Assembly (NCBI RefSeq): GCF_002982115.1 | Contig: NZ_CP019980.1 | Location: 1,310,001-1,374,000, forward strand | DNA: 64,000 nucleotides | Direction of reading: 5' to 3' | Source: Lysinibacillus sphaericus | GTDB taxonomy: Bacteria > Bacillota > Bacilli > Bacillales_A > Planococcaceae | Part shown: positions 24,970 to 35,221 of the stretch, one piece after another | How positions within the stretch are numbered: the first letter of the stretch is position 1 | How the letters are laid out: each line of letters starts with the position of its first letter | Position numbers and translations under genes: made by a program | Notes under the pieces: model-generated | The model's database searches: none | What the model was told of the DNA's origin: nothing | What the model saw: only the letters and a program-made list of their open reading frames with translations

Positions 24970-25231
24970 GCTTTGACCAGGAAGTAGTAAAGATTGTGAA
25001 TGGACGACAGGGAGCGTAGGCCGGAGATTGAGAGCCAGCGCCGAACCAATGCAATTTTGAATTCATCCTGCGAGCAGCTACCGGGACCAGCAAGAAAAGA
25101 TGCTGTAAAGGTAAGCCGGCTTCAATCGAGTCGTTATGGCAATGAAGTGATTGTGCGCACCAAAAGCGCGCAATAACTAGGGTGGTACCGCGAATATGTC
25201 CTCGTCCCTTTTTTGGGGGCGAGGTTTTTTT
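24970..25231 (+). promoter_or_regulatory. T-box riboswitch controlling pheST
   Basis: The T-box core AGGGTGGTACCGCG is at 25179-25192 and is followed by a terminator hairpin CCTCGTCCC...GGGGGCGAGG and a T run (25200-25231). Upstream is a large Stem I region starting near AGTAGTAAAGATTG at 24985. A TTC triplet in GAATTCATCC (around 25060-25069) is the likely Phe specifier. Uncharged tRNA-Phe should stabilise the antiterminator and allow pheST transcription. A -10 element TATAAT lies near 24939. Confidence 0.92.
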
Positions 25232-25279
25232 ATGCCATTTGAGCAAGCGGGCATTTATATGATCAAGGAGGTTTTTTAC

Positions 25280-26317
25280 ATGGAAGAACAATTAAAGCAG
25301 TTAGAACAAGAAGCGCTAGCAAAAATTGAAGCAGCAGCAAATTTAAAAGAATTAAATGATGTGCGTGTCGCTTATTTAGGGAAAAAGGGACCTATCACAG
25401 ACTTGCTAAAAGGAATGGGGAAATTATCGGCTGAAGAACGTCCAAAAATGGGTGCTTTAGTTAATACAGTTCGTGAAAATGTTACAGCAGTGTTAGAAAC
25501 AAAAGCAACTGTATTAGAAGAAGCGGCAATTGCCGAAAAATTAGCAAGTGAGTCGATTGATGTCACATTACCAGGGCGTGCTATTAAAGTAGGTAACCGT
25601 CATCCTTTAACACGCGTTATTGAAGAAATTGAAGATTTATTTGTCGGCATGGGTTATGAAATTGCTGAAGGCCCAGAAGTGGAAAAGGATTACTATAACT
25701 TTGAAGCGTTAAACTTACCAAAAGGTCACCCTGCACGTGATATGCAGGATTCATTCTATATTTCCGAGGAAATATTATTACGTACACATACGTCTCCAGT
25801 TCAGGCACGTACAATGGAAGCGAAAAAAGGCGAGTCAATTCGTATTATTTGTCCAGGGAAAGTATTCCGTCGTGATAATGATGATGCAACACACTCTCAC
25901 CAATTTATGCAAATTGAAGGTTTAGTTATTGGGGAAAATATTCGTATGAGTGATCTGAAAGGGACATTAGATACACTAGCAAAAAAAATGTTCGGTGCTG
26001 ACCGTGAAATTCGTTTGCGTCCAAGTTTCTTCCCATTCACAGAGCCTTCTGTTGAGATGGATATTTCTTGCTTCAAATGCGGTGGTGCAGGTTGTAACGT
26101 ATGTAAAGGCACAGGCTGGATTGAGATTTTAGGTGCAGGTATGGTACATCCAAATGTACTTGAAATGGCTGGTTATGATCCGAAGAAAGTTTCTGGTTTC
26201 GCATTTGGTATTGGAGCAGAACGTATCGCTATGTTGAAATATGGCGTCGACGATATTCGTCATTTCTATACAAGTGACACACGTTTCTTATCACAATTCG
26301 AGCGAACAGAGGCGTAA
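25280..26317 (+). CDS. pheS: Phenylalanyl-tRNA synthetase alpha subunit
   Basis: Class II aminoacyl-tRNA synthetase catalytic subunit, 345 residues, the normal size. It shows an N-terminal coiled coil (about 1-85), motif 2 ([20 protein letters not shown]), the Cys-rich [20 protein letters not shown] insertion and motif 3 ([17 protein letters not shown]). AAGGAGG precedes 25280; the frame extends 28 codons upstream into the T-box and is not coding there. It forms an alpha2-beta2 enzyme with the next gene, 12 bp downstream. Confidence 0.97.
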   Translation: MEEQLKQLEQEALAKIEAAANLKELNDVRVAYLGKKGPITDLLKGMGKLSAEERPKMGALVNTVRENVTAVLETKATVLEEAAIAEKLASESIDVTLPGRAIKVGNRHPLTRVIEEIEDLFVGMGYEIAEGPEVEKDYYNFEALNLPKGHPARDMQDSFYISEEILLRTHTSPVQARTMEAKKGESIRIICPGKVFRRDNDDATHSHQFMQIEGLVIGENIRMSDLKGTLDTLAKKMFGADREIRLRPSFFPFTEPSVEMDISCFKCGGAGCNVCKGTGWIEILGAGMVHPNVLEMAGYDPKKVSGFAFGIGAERIAMLKYGVDDIRHFYTSDTRFLSQFERTEA

Positions 26318-26329
26318 GGGGGACTATAA

Positions 26330-28747
26330 ATGTTAGTATCATTAGAATGGTTAAAAGATTATGTAAGTACAAAAGGCTTAGCGCCTGAAGAATTAGCAGA
26401 AAAAATTACTCGCTCAGGCATTGAAGTAGACGCAGTAATTGACCGTGCAAGCGGTATGGATAAAATTGTAGTCGGCTATGTTGTATCAAAAGAAAAGCAC
26501 CCTGAAGCCGATAAATTAAATATTTGCCAAGTAGATGTTGGAGAAGAAGTGCCACAACAAATTATTTGTGGAGCGCCAAACGTGGATGCAGGTCAAAAAG
26601 TCATTGTTGCTCGCCCAGGTGCACATTTACCAGGTGGCATTAAAATTAAAAAAGCAAAACTACGTGGGCACGAATCGAACGGTATGATTTGTTCATTACA
26701 AGAGCTTGGTATTGAAGGGAAAGTAGTACCGAAAGCTTATGCAGAGGGCATTTATGTGTTACCAGCAGATGCAGAGGTGGGCGCTGATGCGCTAGCGCTT
26801 TTAGGTCTTCGTGATACAGTGCTTGAGCTTGGTTTAACACCAAACCGCTCAGATGCGCTTTCGATGTTAGGGGTAGCTTATGAGGTTGGTGCTATTCTAT
26901 CAGAGGAAGTAAAGTACCCAGAAATCGCTTATAGCACATCTTCTGACAAAGCGGAGGATTTACTAAAGCTTCGTGTAGAAGACTTACAAGCGAACCCAAT
27001 GTACGTAGCGAAAGTTGTAAAAAACGTTAAAATTGCAGAATCACCAATGTGGTTACAGCACCGTTTGATGGCAGCTGGCGTACGTCCTCACAATAATGTA
27101 GTCGATGTGACAAACTATATTTTAATGGAATATGGTCAACCACTTCATGCATTTGACTATGATAGCTTAGCAACAGGTGAAATTGTTGTGCGTAAAGCAA
27201 CAGAAGGTGAAAAAATCACGACTTTAGATGACCAAGAGCGTACATTAAAGGCATCTGATTTAGTGATTACCAATGGCAAAGAGCCAGTGGCAATTGCAGG
27301 CGTAATGGGTGGAGCCAATTCGGAAGTAACAGCATCTACAACGACTGTTGTGATTGAATCTGCTTATTTCGATGGCTTAACAGTACGTCAAACTTCACGC
27401 AATTTAGGTCTTCGTTCAGATGCATCAGCTCGCTTTGAAAAAGGTGTTGACCCTAACCGTGTTGTGCCTGCAGCTGAACGTGCAGCGGCATTGCTTGCTG
27501 AATTAGCTGGCGGTGAAGTGTTAGAAGGCACGTGTATCGTAGATGAATTAGATAAAACACCAGCACGTGTTGTGGTCTCTCCGGATTTTATTAACGAACG
27601 TCTTGGCATGAAAATTTCATTAGAAGATATGCTTTCGATTTTAGAGCGTTTGAAATTCGGTGTAGAAGCAGCAAATGGCTTATTAATCATTGATGCACCA
27701 ACACGTCGTCAAGATATTAAAATCGAAGAAGATATCGTTGAAGAGATTGCACGTTTATATGGCTACGATGAAATCCCTATGACTTTACCAGAAGGTGCCA
27801 ACCAAGTTGGACAACTGACAGCGTATCAAGCAAATCGTCGCGTTGTACGTAACTTTATGGAAGGTGCGGGGCTTTATCAAGCGGTTACTTACTCATTAAC
27901 GTCTGAGGCGTTATCACAACGCTTTGCACTAAAAGCGGAGCCCGTAACACGTTTATTAATGCCAATGAGTGAAGAACGTTCAACACTTCGTCAAAGCTTA
28001 ATTCCACATTTAATCGAAGCGGCGGCATATAATGTAGCACGTAAAGCGGATAGCGTAGCATTATACGAGGTTGGTTCTGTCTTCCTTGGTCAAACAGCAG
28101 AGGGCTTACCGTTTGAGGAAGAGCATGTAGCAGCTGTGTTAACAGGTAAATGGTTAGATCATGCTTGGCAAGGTGAGAAAAAAGAAGTTGATTTCTTCGT
28201 CTTGAAAGGTATTATCGAGGGTGTTATTGGCAAGCTTGGTTTAACAGAGCGCATGACGTTTGTGAAAGCAGAAGTAGCTGGCTTACATCCTGGTCGTACC
28301 GCTAGCATTTTATTAGATGGTGAACAAGTGGGTATTATCGGTGGTTTACATCCTGCGGAGCAAAAAGCATGGGGTGTAAAAGATACGTACGTGATGGAAA
28401 TGAATCTAGTAGCATTACTACAAGCCAATGCAAGTGAAGCGCCACTTGGCTATAAACCGGTGCCTCGTTTCCCAGCGATGTCTCGTGATATCGCACTTGT
28501 TATGAATCGTGCAACAACAGCGGGTGAAGTAGTAACGGTTATTCGTTCGGCAGGAGTGAAACTGTTGAAGGATATTAAAGTGTTCGATGTTTATGAAGGT
28601 GAAAAAATGGAGGCAGGTAAAAAATCTGTTGCTTTCTCCCTCACATACTTCGATCCTGAACGCACGTTAACAGATGAAGAAGTTGTTGCTGCGCATAATA
28701 AAGTATTGAAAGCCATTGCTACAATTGAAGGAACAGAAGTACGTTAA
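26330..28747 (+). CDS. pheT: Phenylalanyl-tRNA synthetase beta subunit
   Basis: The 805-residue beta subunit carries tRNA-binding and editing functions. Domains in order are a tRNA-binding OB fold (about 40-155, with RGHESNGMICSLQELG), the B3/B4 editing domain (about 210-385, with GQPLHAFDYD and IAGVMGG), B5 (about 410-480), the catalytic-like core (about 490-690) and the C-terminal anticodon-binding FDX-ACB domain (about 710-804, with PRFPAMSRDIALVM). GGGGG precedes the ATG. It is cotranscribed with pheS under T-box control. Confidence 0.97.
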   Translation: MLVSLEWLKDYVSTKGLAPEELAEKITRSGIEVDAVIDRASGMDKIVVGYVVSKEKHPEADKLNICQVDVGEEVPQQIICGAPNVDAGQKVIVARPGAHLPGGIKIKKAKLRGHESNGMICSLQELGIEGKVVPKAYAEGIYVLPADAEVGADALALLGLRDTVLELGLTPNRSDALSMLGVAYEVGAILSEEVKYPEIAYSTSSDKAEDLLKLRVEDLQANPMYVAKVVKNVKIAESPMWLQHRLMAAGVRPHNNVVDVTNYILMEYGQPLHAFDYDSLATGEIVVRKATEGEKITTLDDQERTLKASDLVITNGKEPVAIAGVMGGANSEVTASTTTVVIESAYFDGLTVRQTSRNLGLRSDASARFEKGVDPNRVVPAAERAAALLAELAGGEVLEGTCIVDELDKTPARVVVSPDFINERLGMKISLEDMLSILERLKFGVEAANGLLIIDAPTRRQDIKIEEDIVEEIARLYGYDEIPMTLPEGANQVGQLTAYQANRRVVRNFMEGAGLYQAVTYSLTSEALSQRFALKAEPVTRLLMPMSEERSTLRQSLIPHLIEAAAYNVARKADSVALYEVGSVFLGQTAEGLPFEEEHVAAVLTGKWLDHAWQGEKKEVDFFVLKGIIEGVIGKLGLTERMTFVKAEVAGLHPGRTASILLDGEQVGIIGGLHPAEQKAWGVKDTYVMEMNLVALLQANASEAPLGYKPVPRFPAMSRDIALVMNRATTAGEVVTVIRSAGVKLLKDIKVFDVYEGEKMEAGKKSVAFSLTYFDPERTLTDEEVVAAHNKVLKAIATIEGTEVR

Positions 28748-28795
28748 TTTATACTATTAAAAGCTGTCTCGAATACGGAGACAGCGCAGAATGTC

Positions 28796-28842
28796 GACAA
28801 AAGGCATCCAGAGGTTCGCTCTAGATGCCTTTTGTCTTTTTT
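28796..28842 (+). terminator. Terminator of pheST
   Basis: Stem GACAAAAGGCATC/GATGCCTTTTGTC followed by TTTTTT. A second hairpin, GCTGTCTC/GAGACAGC, lies just upstream at 28763-28785. Confidence 0.92.
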
Positions 28843-28972
28843 ATATTATTGATGAGCATTACATGAAATAGCTTTGCAAATAGATTCACCTGATTGGAGC
28901 AAAGGGTTTACGATGTGCCTGCGGAAAGCGGCCAGCTAGTAGCGAATATCAACAGCAGAAACCCCTATAGAT

Positions 28973-29899
28973 CTATTTTAACTTCCGAGCTTTTTCGGTG
29001 TTCGCAAAATGCCATTTTGTAATGGAGCGTAAAAATTCCTCACCTTGTCCACGCCAAATACGTGCTGCTAAGGCATCAACCTTGCTAGATGCACCTTTTT
29101 GTAACGCCACGCCAGCAAGCTCACTGAGTCGATCCATTTCTTTTAAGAATGCTGCACGCGCCAAAATGGAAGCGGTGGCAACGGCAACATGTAATTGTTC
29201 TGCTTTCGTTGAAAATAGGACGCCATCTCGGACAATTTCACGCTCATTTTTTAAATAATTATAATACACCCCGCGTTCTGCAAACTGGTCAATTAAAATA
29301 TGTGCAGGTTTTTCGGGCGCCATTTTTGCTAATGTATGTCCAAGTGCCTTATTATGCATCATCGCTTTCATTTTGCCTTGTGAATAGCCCTTTGCTTGTA
29401 AAGCATTATATTTTTCATTGCGCAATACGAGTACGCTATGAATACATGCCGCACGTAAATCAGGGGCAATTTTTCGCATATAGTCATCCGTCAGCATTTT
29501 AGAATCTTTCACGCCAAGTTCATTAATCAATTCTATTTTTGAAGAAGGAACGTAAACGGCTGCCACTGTTATCGGTCCGAAATAATCCCCAGTTCCTGTT
29601 TCGTCAGAGCCTAACACAGACATGGCGGCAAAACCTTCAGGGAGTGTATCTCCTTTTGCACCAACAGTTGAAGCCTTTTGCGTAGCTGATGCCCCAGAGG
29701 TTCCCCATCGTGCGGCTTCTCGCTCAGCACCGCCTCCTTGAAACATACATTTTCCTGATTTATACATCGTAATGGCTGTATCAGGCAGTTTTGCAGCGAA
29801 CACAACACCAGGTGCTTTTCGCTCCACATAATAATTTGCGTAGTAGGACATTACCTCTTTTTGTGCAGTTGTTGAAATTAAAAGTACAATATTTGACAT
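28973..29899 (-). CDS. rnhC: Ribonuclease HIII
   Basis: Degrades the RNA strand of RNA-DNA hybrids. The 308-residue product starts at an ATG with GAAAGGAAC before it; the frame extends eight more codons upstream without a ribosome site. An N-terminal DUF3378 substrate-binding domain (about 1-80) precedes the RNase H fold, with the catalytic pair in VLGSDETGTGDYFGP, then GVKDSKML and AVATASILARAAFL. It is transcribed opposite to zapA, the same relation as in B. subtilis. Confidence 0.95.
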   Translation of the reverse strand: MSNIVLLISTTAQKEVMSYYANYYVERKAPGVVFAAKLPDTAITMYKSGKCMFQGGGAEREAARWGTSGASATQKASTVGAKGDTLPEGFAAMSVLGSDETGTGDYFGPITVAAVYVPSSKIELINELGVKDSKMLTDDYMRKIAPDLRAACIHSVLVLRNEKYNALQAKGYSQGKMKAMMHNKALGHTLAKMAPEKPAHILIDQFAERGVYYNYLKNEREIVRDGVLFSTKAEQLHVAVATASILARAAFLKEMDRLSELAGVALQKGASSKVDALAARIWRGQGEEFLRSITKWHFANTEKARKLK

Positions 29900-30034
29900 T
29901 AAACCGTTCCTTTCTATCCTCATTGTTCACAATTTTATACCTTTCATGGTATGATAATATATAGCTTTTTTGTATGGACGTTGCTCATAACGAATAACAC
30001 CGTGAGCAAAAAGATTTTACTGGAGGGTGCGACT

Positions 30035-30295
30035 ATGGAAAATCAAGAAAAGAATAAAATTTCTGTGGAAATATATGGTCATACATATAAAATGGTCGGC
30101 TCCGAATCCATTGGACATATGCGACTTGTCGCTTCTATTGTTGATGACCGTATGCGCGAAATGAATTTACATAATCCCTCACTTGATAGCACAAAGCTTG
30201 CCGTCCTTACAGCCGTAAATACGGTGCACGATTATTTACTCTTAAAAGAGCAAATAGAATTACTAGAAGAAGAATTGAAAAAATTAAAGGGTTGA
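30035..30295 (+). CDS. zapA: Cell division protein ZapA
   Basis: Z-ring-associated protein that promotes FtsZ bundling. From the ATG after TGGAGGG the product is 86 residues, with the ZapA globular part ([19 protein letters not shown], then [14 protein letters not shown]) and a C-terminal coiled coil ([15 protein letters not shown]). A longer upstream frame has no ribosome site. It is followed 5 bp later by the CvpA-like gene, as in B. subtilis. Confidence 0.93.
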   Translation: MENQEKNKISVEIYGHTYKMVGSESIGHMRLVASIVDDRMREMNLHNPSLDSTKLAVLTAVNTVHDYLLLKEQIELLEEELKKLKG

Positions 30296-30300
30296 AGTAA

Positions 30301-30846
30301 ATGCTAGATTTAATTATATTAGTAGTTCTATTAGGTGGACTGCTAGTGGGGGCAAAACGTGGCTTCATTGTACAAATGATGCATATAGTTAGCTTTGTTG
30401 TTGCCCTAATTGTTGCGTATATTTATTATAAGCCATTAGCACAGAAATTTGTGTTTTGGGTGCCATATCCAGGTGTTACAGATTCGGGAAGCCTTGGAGT
30501 TGTCATTGACAGCTTAGATTTAGACCGAACATTTTATCGTGTCATTGCGTTTGCGGTTATTTTCTTTGCAGTAAAGATTGCCTTGCAAATTGTGGCATCC
30601 ATCTTTGATTTCATTGCTTATTTACCAGTGTTAAGTACGGTCAATCGCTGGCTTGGTGCACTGCTTGGCATGATTGAAAATTATTTAATTTTATTTATTG
30701 TATTGTATGTTTTGGCATTAGTACCGATTGATTTTATTCAGAATTTAATGTCGAAGTCGTTCATATCAGGCCTTATTTTGGAACATACGCCGATCATTAC
30801 AAAGATGTTCCAAAATTGGTGGTATATTTATCTCCATGCTTCCTAA
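30301..30846 (+). CDS. yshB: CvpA-family membrane protein (YshB-like)
   Basis: Integral membrane protein of 181 residues with four hydrophobic segments (about 1-18, 22-42, 76-98 and 118-140). It belongs to the CvpA family, seen in LIILVVLLGGLLVGAKRGFI at the start. The family was first tied to colicin V production in E. coli, but its molecular role is unclear. AAGTAA is a weak ribosome site; tight spacing after zapA suggests translational coupling. Confidence 0.88.
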   Translation: MLDLIILVVLLGGLLVGAKRGFIVQMMHIVSFVVALIVAYIYYKPLAQKFVFWVPYPGVTDSGSLGVVIDSLDLDRTFYRVIAFAVIFFAVKIALQIVASIFDFIAYLPVLSTVNRWLGALLGMIENYLILFIVLYVLALVPIDFIQNLMSKSFISGLILEHTPIITKMFQNWWYIYLHAS

Positions 30847-31054
30847 TAAAATTTGGCATCTACGCATGGAAAATTGAATGTAGTATTCACTCATTTGTCC
30901 GTAGAAATCTGCTAAATGGCGAAATTTCTGTTAAGGGCGTAGCTGTTTTGTGCACAAGCAGATTGTAAATTTTGTTGAATGTTGATTGCCTATCGCAATG
31001 TAAGCTAAAACAAAGTTGCGCAAAAGCCGTAATGAATAGGCAATAGTAAATGAT

Positions 31055-31086
31055 GCACTTCTCTCGGACCAGAGGGAAGTGTTTTT
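31055..31086 (+). terminator. Terminator-like hairpin upstream of polX
   Basis: Stem GCACTTCTCTC/AGAGGGAAGTG (imperfect) followed by TTTTT. It probably ends zapA-yshB transcription. Confidence 0.75.
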
Positions 31087-31105
31087 ACGATAGGGGGAAT
31101 TCTAA

Positions 31106-32815
31106 ATGAACAAAAAAACAATTATTCGTACGTTAGAAAAAATTGCATTATATATGGAGTTACAAGGTGAAAATCCGTTTAAAGTATCCGCATTCCGCAA
31201 AGCTGCAGCAGCATTAGAAGGTGATGAGCGCTCGCTTAGTGAGATGGAGGATGTAACAAAGCTTAAAGGAATCGGTAAAGGTACAGCCGCTGTTATTGAA
31301 GACTTAATCGTGACAGGTGAATCGAGTCTGCTTAAAGAATTACAAGATATTGTACCGAAAGGATTACTGCCATTACTGAAGTTACCAGGCTTAGGTGGCA
31401 AAAAGATTGCGAAGCTTCACCAAGAGCTAGGCATAGACTCTGCTGAAAGCTTACAAGCTGCATGTGAAGCGGGTAAAGTGCGCGAGCTAGCAGGCTTTGC
31501 CGCCAAAACAGAAGAAAAGATTTTAAAGGAACTAGCTAATTTTGCTAATCGTTCAGAACGTTTGCCAATTTGGCAGCTTGAGCCTGTCGTTTTACAAATT
31601 GAAGCACTTCTCGGTAGTATGGAGGAAGTGACGCGTTTTTCCGTAGCAGGCAGTTTCCGTCGTGCATCTGAAACAAGTAAAGATATTGATTTCATTGTTG
31701 TAACTGAAGCAATAGAGACAGTACGAGAAAAAATATTGAGTGCACTCGCTATTCAAGAGGTAGTGGCAGCAGGAGATACAAAAATTTCCGTTATTTTAGA
31801 TTTAGATGATGCTGTAAGTGTTGATTTTCGATTAGTAAAGGATGTTGAGTATGCCACAGCCTTGCACCATTTTACAGGTTCAAAAGAGCATAACGTTCGC
31901 ATGCGCCAACTTGCCAAAACACGTGGGGAAAAAATTAGTGAGTATGGTGTAGAGCAAGCAGATGGTTCTGTGCTGACATTTGCAGACGAAGCGGCATTTT
32001 TTGCCCATTTTGATTTGCCATTTATCCCCCCTAGCTTACGAACAGGGTCAACAGAGTTTGACCGGCAAAGTGAAGTCAAGGATTTAGTTAAGCTAGAGGA
32101 TATTGTCGCTGATTTGCATATGCATACAACATGGTCAGATGGCGCGTACTCTGTGGCTGAAATGGGTGAAGCGCTAATTTCCCGTGGTTATCAATATAGT
32201 GTTATTACCGATCACTCACAATATTTAAAAGTGGCGAATGGTTTGACACCTGCACGATTAGTGAAGCAACGAGCTGAAATTGACGCTTTTAACGAAGCGC
32301 ATCCTGACTTTTATTTATATGCAGGCACAGAAATGGATATTTTACCAGATGGTTCGTTAGATTTTGACGATGAAGTACTGCGGAAATTGGATTTCGTGAT
32401 TGCCTCCATTCATTCGAGTTTTACACAGTCACAGGATAAAATAATGGCGCGATTACATACCGCAATGCAAAATCCGTATGTACATATGATTGCTCATCCA
32501 ACGGGGCGCATTATTGAAGACCGGGCTGGTTATAATCCAAATATCGCGCAGTTGATTGAATGGGCAAAGGAATATGGTAAAATTTTAGAGTTGAACGCCA
32601 ATCCCTATCGTTTAGATTTATGCGTTGAGCATTTAGAAATGGCTGTTGCAGCAGGTGTACCAGTAGCGATTAATACCGATGCGCATGATATCGCGCATTT
32701 ACGTTTTATGGATATTGGTGTGCGCTATGCAAATAGGGCATGGCTGAAAAAAGATATGATTGTCAATACATGGACGCGCGAACAGTTCGAGTCGTTCATT
32801 CGACGAAATAAATAG
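31106..32815 (+). CDS. polX: DNA polymerase/3'-5' exonuclease PolX
   Basis: Family X DNA polymerase used in base-excision and gap repair, 569 residues. Domains in order are helix-hairpin-helix (about 20-110, KLKGIGKGTAAVIEDL and LPGLGGKKIAKLHQELG), the nucleotidyltransferase palm (about 150-310) with VAGSFRRASETSKDIDFIV, and a C-terminal PHP exonuclease (about 335-565) with DLHMHTTWSDG, VITDHS and INTDAHD metal ligands. AGGGGGAA precedes the ATG. It is 9 bp or so from mutS2, the same order as in B. subtilis. Confidence 0.95.
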   Translation: MNKKTIIRTLEKIALYMELQGENPFKVSAFRKAAAALEGDERSLSEMEDVTKLKGIGKGTAAVIEDLIVTGESSLLKELQDIVPKGLLPLLKLPGLGGKKIAKLHQELGIDSAESLQAACEAGKVRELAGFAAKTEEKILKELANFANRSERLPIWQLEPVVLQIEALLGSMEEVTRFSVAGSFRRASETSKDIDFIVVTEAIETVREKILSALAIQEVVAAGDTKISVILDLDDAVSVDFRLVKDVEYATALHHFTGSKEHNVRMRQLAKTRGEKISEYGVEQADGSVLTFADEAAFFAHFDLPFIPPSLRTGSTEFDRQSEVKDLVKLEDIVADLHMHTTWSDGAYSVAEMGEALISRGYQYSVITDHSQYLKVANGLTPARLVKQRAEIDAFNEAHPDFYLYAGTEMDILPDGSLDFDDEVLRKLDFVIASIHSSFTQSQDKIMARLHTAMQNPYVHMIAHPTGRIIEDRAGYNPNIAQLIEWAKEYGKILELNANPYRLDLCVEHLEMAVAAGVPVAINTDAHDIAHLRFMDIGVRYANRAWLKKDMIVNTWTREQFESFIRRNK

Positions 32816-32833
32816 GTTGAGGAGGTGTTCTCA

Positions 32834-35200
32834 GTGATCGCAGACCGCGCATTGAAAACACTAGAATATGATAAGGTACGTCAACAAGTGGCTACATACT
32901 GTACTTCTTCAATCGGCAAATCAGCCATTGATGAACTTGTGCCACAAACAGACTTTGAAAAAGTCGTTCAGTTGTTAGAAGAAATGGATGAAGGGCTTTC
33001 CATTTTACGTGTAAAAGGCAATGTGCCAATGGGTGGTATTTTCGATGTACGACCAGCAGCAAGACGTGCCCAAATCGGAGGCATGCTTTCAGCGATGGAA
33101 TTAATGGAAGTGTCTAGTACGATTCGAGCTAGCCGTATACTGCGTAATTTCTTAGAAGATTTAGAGTCAGATGAAATTATTGAAATCCCTCATTTTATCG
33201 CTAAAAAGGAAATGATGCCTGTATTAACAGGTTTACAGCATGAAATTAATAACTGTATTGATGATAATGGGGCTGTTTTAGATTCTGCAAGTCAAACGTT
33301 GCGCTCCATTCGCCAGTCTCTACGAGCAGAAGAGGCTAAAGTGCGTTCAAAGCTAGAGAGCTTAACACGAGGAAGTAATGCAGCTAAAATGCTTTCAGAT
33401 GCAATTGTAACGATTCGTAACGACCGTTATGTGATTCCAGTTAAACAAGAATATCGCTATCACTATGGCGGCATTGTGCATGACCAATCATCGTCTGGTC
33501 AAACGTTATTTATCGAACCAGATTCAGTTGTACAAGCGAATAATGAAATACACCGTCTCAAAATGAAAGAGCAAGTTGAAATTGAGCGCATTTTGCTTGC
33601 TTTAAGTGCGATGGTTGAAGAAGTGGCACCTGATGTATTTAATTTAGTAAAACTATTAGGCGAGATTGACGTTATTTTGGCAAAGGGTAAATATGGCCAA
33701 GCCAATAAATGTACGATGCCTAAAATGAACAAGGATGGTTATATTCGACTTGTGCGCGCACGCCATCCGCTATTACCTATCGAAACGGCGGTTGCCAATG
33801 ACATCGAATTTGGCAAAGATATTACGGCTATTGTAATTACAGGACCCAACACGGGTGGTAAAACCGTGACGTTAAAAACAGTGGGTCTTTGTACATTAAT
33901 GGCACAAGCAGGCTTACCGGTGCCGGCATTAGACGGTTCAGAGCTAGCGGTATTTGAGCAACTTTTTGCTGATATTGGTGATGAGCAATCGATTGAACAA
34001 TCGCTTTCAACATTTTCATCACATATGGTGAACATTGTCGACATTTTACAGCAATTTGATCACGAATCACTTGTGCTATTCGATGAATTAGGCGCCGGAA
34101 CGGATCCACAAGAAGGGGCTGCCTTAGCGATTTCTATTTTAGATGAAGTACATGGTCGCGGCGCTCGTGTTATGGCTACGACGCACTATCCTGAATTAAA
34201 AGCATACGGCTATAATCGCCCTGGTGTTGCCAATGCAAGTGTGGAATTCGATATTGAAACGTTGAGTCCAACTTATCGCTTACTTATTGGTGTACCAGGT
34301 CGCTCCAATGCTTTTGAAATTTCTAGTCGTCTCGGTTTACCAGAGTCCATTATTGATCGTGCCAAAAACTTCACAGGAACGGATCGACATGAGGTGGAAT
34401 CCATGATTGCGTCCTTAGAAGCAACACGACGCCAATCAGAGGACGATGCAGAGCGTTCCCATGATTTACTACTAGAGTCCGAAGCACTTCGTAAAGAGCT
34501 TCAGGACAAGCTTCAAGCTTACGAAGAACGCAAAGAAGCTCTTGACAAAAAAGCGAAGGAAAAAGCGCGCAAAATTGTCGAAGAAGCAAAACGAGAAGCA
34601 GAAACGATTATTTCAGAGCTTCGAGAAATGCGTAAAAACGCTGATCAAGTAGTGAAAGAGCATGAGCTGATTGAGGCGCGGAAACGATTGGAAGAAGCCA
34701 CTCCGCTTGAGCATAACAAAGTATTGAAAAAAGCGGCTCAAGTCAAGGCGCGTGCACAAAACTTGGTTGTCGGTGATGAGGTAAAGGTGTTAAGCTATGG
34801 TCAACGAGGTACGTTGCTTGAAAAAGTATCTGATGTTGAATGGGTTGTACAAATGGGCATTTTAAAGATGAAAATTGCCGATACCGATCTTGAATACATT
34901 AAACCAGAGAAAGCGCCTATACAACGAGTTGCGGGTGTGAAAAATCGAGATAGCCATGTGAAATTAGAGTTAGATTTACGTGGGGAGCGCTATGAGGATG
35001 CATTAATACGCACTGAAAAATATATAGATGATGCGCTACTTGCAAACTATGGTCGAGTGTCGATTATCCACGGTGTTGGGACCGGAGCATTACGTCAGGG
35101 CATTCAAAGTTACCTGAAAAAACATAAACGGGTGAAATCCTTCCGTTTTGGAGAAGCAGGCGAAGGTGGATTTGGCGTCACTGTTGTGGAATTGAAATAA
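32834..35200 (+). CDS. mutS2: MutS2 endonuclease/ribosome rescue ATPase
   Basis: The 788-residue protein starts at a GTG 8 bp after GAGGAGG; an upstream GTG at 32825 overlaps that site. It lacks the MutS mismatch-recognition domain. Visible are the core/clamp helices (about 1-300), the ATPase (about 310-515) with Walker A TGPNTGGKT, DELGAGTDP and ATTHYPELKAYG, a long coiled coil (about 520-640), and a C-terminal Smr nuclease (about 710-788) with LDLRGERYEDA and HGVGTGALR. MutS2 suppresses recombination and, in B. subtilis, also acts on collided ribosomes. Confidence 0.96.
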   Translation: MIADRALKTLEYDKVRQQVATYCTSSIGKSAIDELVPQTDFEKVVQLLEEMDEGLSILRVKGNVPMGGIFDVRPAARRAQIGGMLSAMELMEVSSTIRASRILRNFLEDLESDEIIEIPHFIAKKEMMPVLTGLQHEINNCIDDNGAVLDSASQTLRSIRQSLRAEEAKVRSKLESLTRGSNAAKMLSDAIVTIRNDRYVIPVKQEYRYHYGGIVHDQSSSGQTLFIEPDSVVQANNEIHRLKMKEQVEIERILLALSAMVEEVAPDVFNLVKLLGEIDVILAKGKYGQANKCTMPKMNKDGYIRLVRARHPLLPIETAVANDIEFGKDITAIVITGPNTGGKTVTLKTVGLCTLMAQAGLPVPALDGSELAVFEQLFADIGDEQSIEQSLSTFSSHMVNIVDILQQFDHESLVLFDELGAGTDPQEGAALAISILDEVHGRGARVMATTHYPELKAYGYNRPGVANASVEFDIETLSPTYRLLIGVPGRSNAFEISSRLGLPESIIDRAKNFTGTDRHEVESMIASLEATRRQSEDDAERSHDLLLESEALRKELQDKLQAYEERKEALDKKAKEKARKIVEEAKREAETIISELREMRKNADQVVKEHELIEARKRLEEATPLEHNKVLKKAAQVKARAQNLVVGDEVKVLSYGQRGTLLEKVSDVEWVVQMGILKMKIADTDLEYIKPEKAPIQRVAGVKNRDSHVKLELDLRGERYEDALIRTEKYIDDALLANYGRVSIIHGVGTGALRQGIQSYLKKHKRVKSFRFGEAGEGGFGVTVVELK

Positions 35201-35221
35201 GCTGTAAAGGGGACGGAGAAA

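Noticed and set aside
28840-28972. Possible copy of a G+C-richer dispersed repeat (CCTGCGGAAAGCGGCCAGC)
   Set aside because: Only one decayed copy is seen in the window, so it cannot be supported as a repeat here.
29951-30034. N-terminal extension of ZapA
   Set aside because: ZapA starts at the conserved region; the upstream codons lack a ribosome site.
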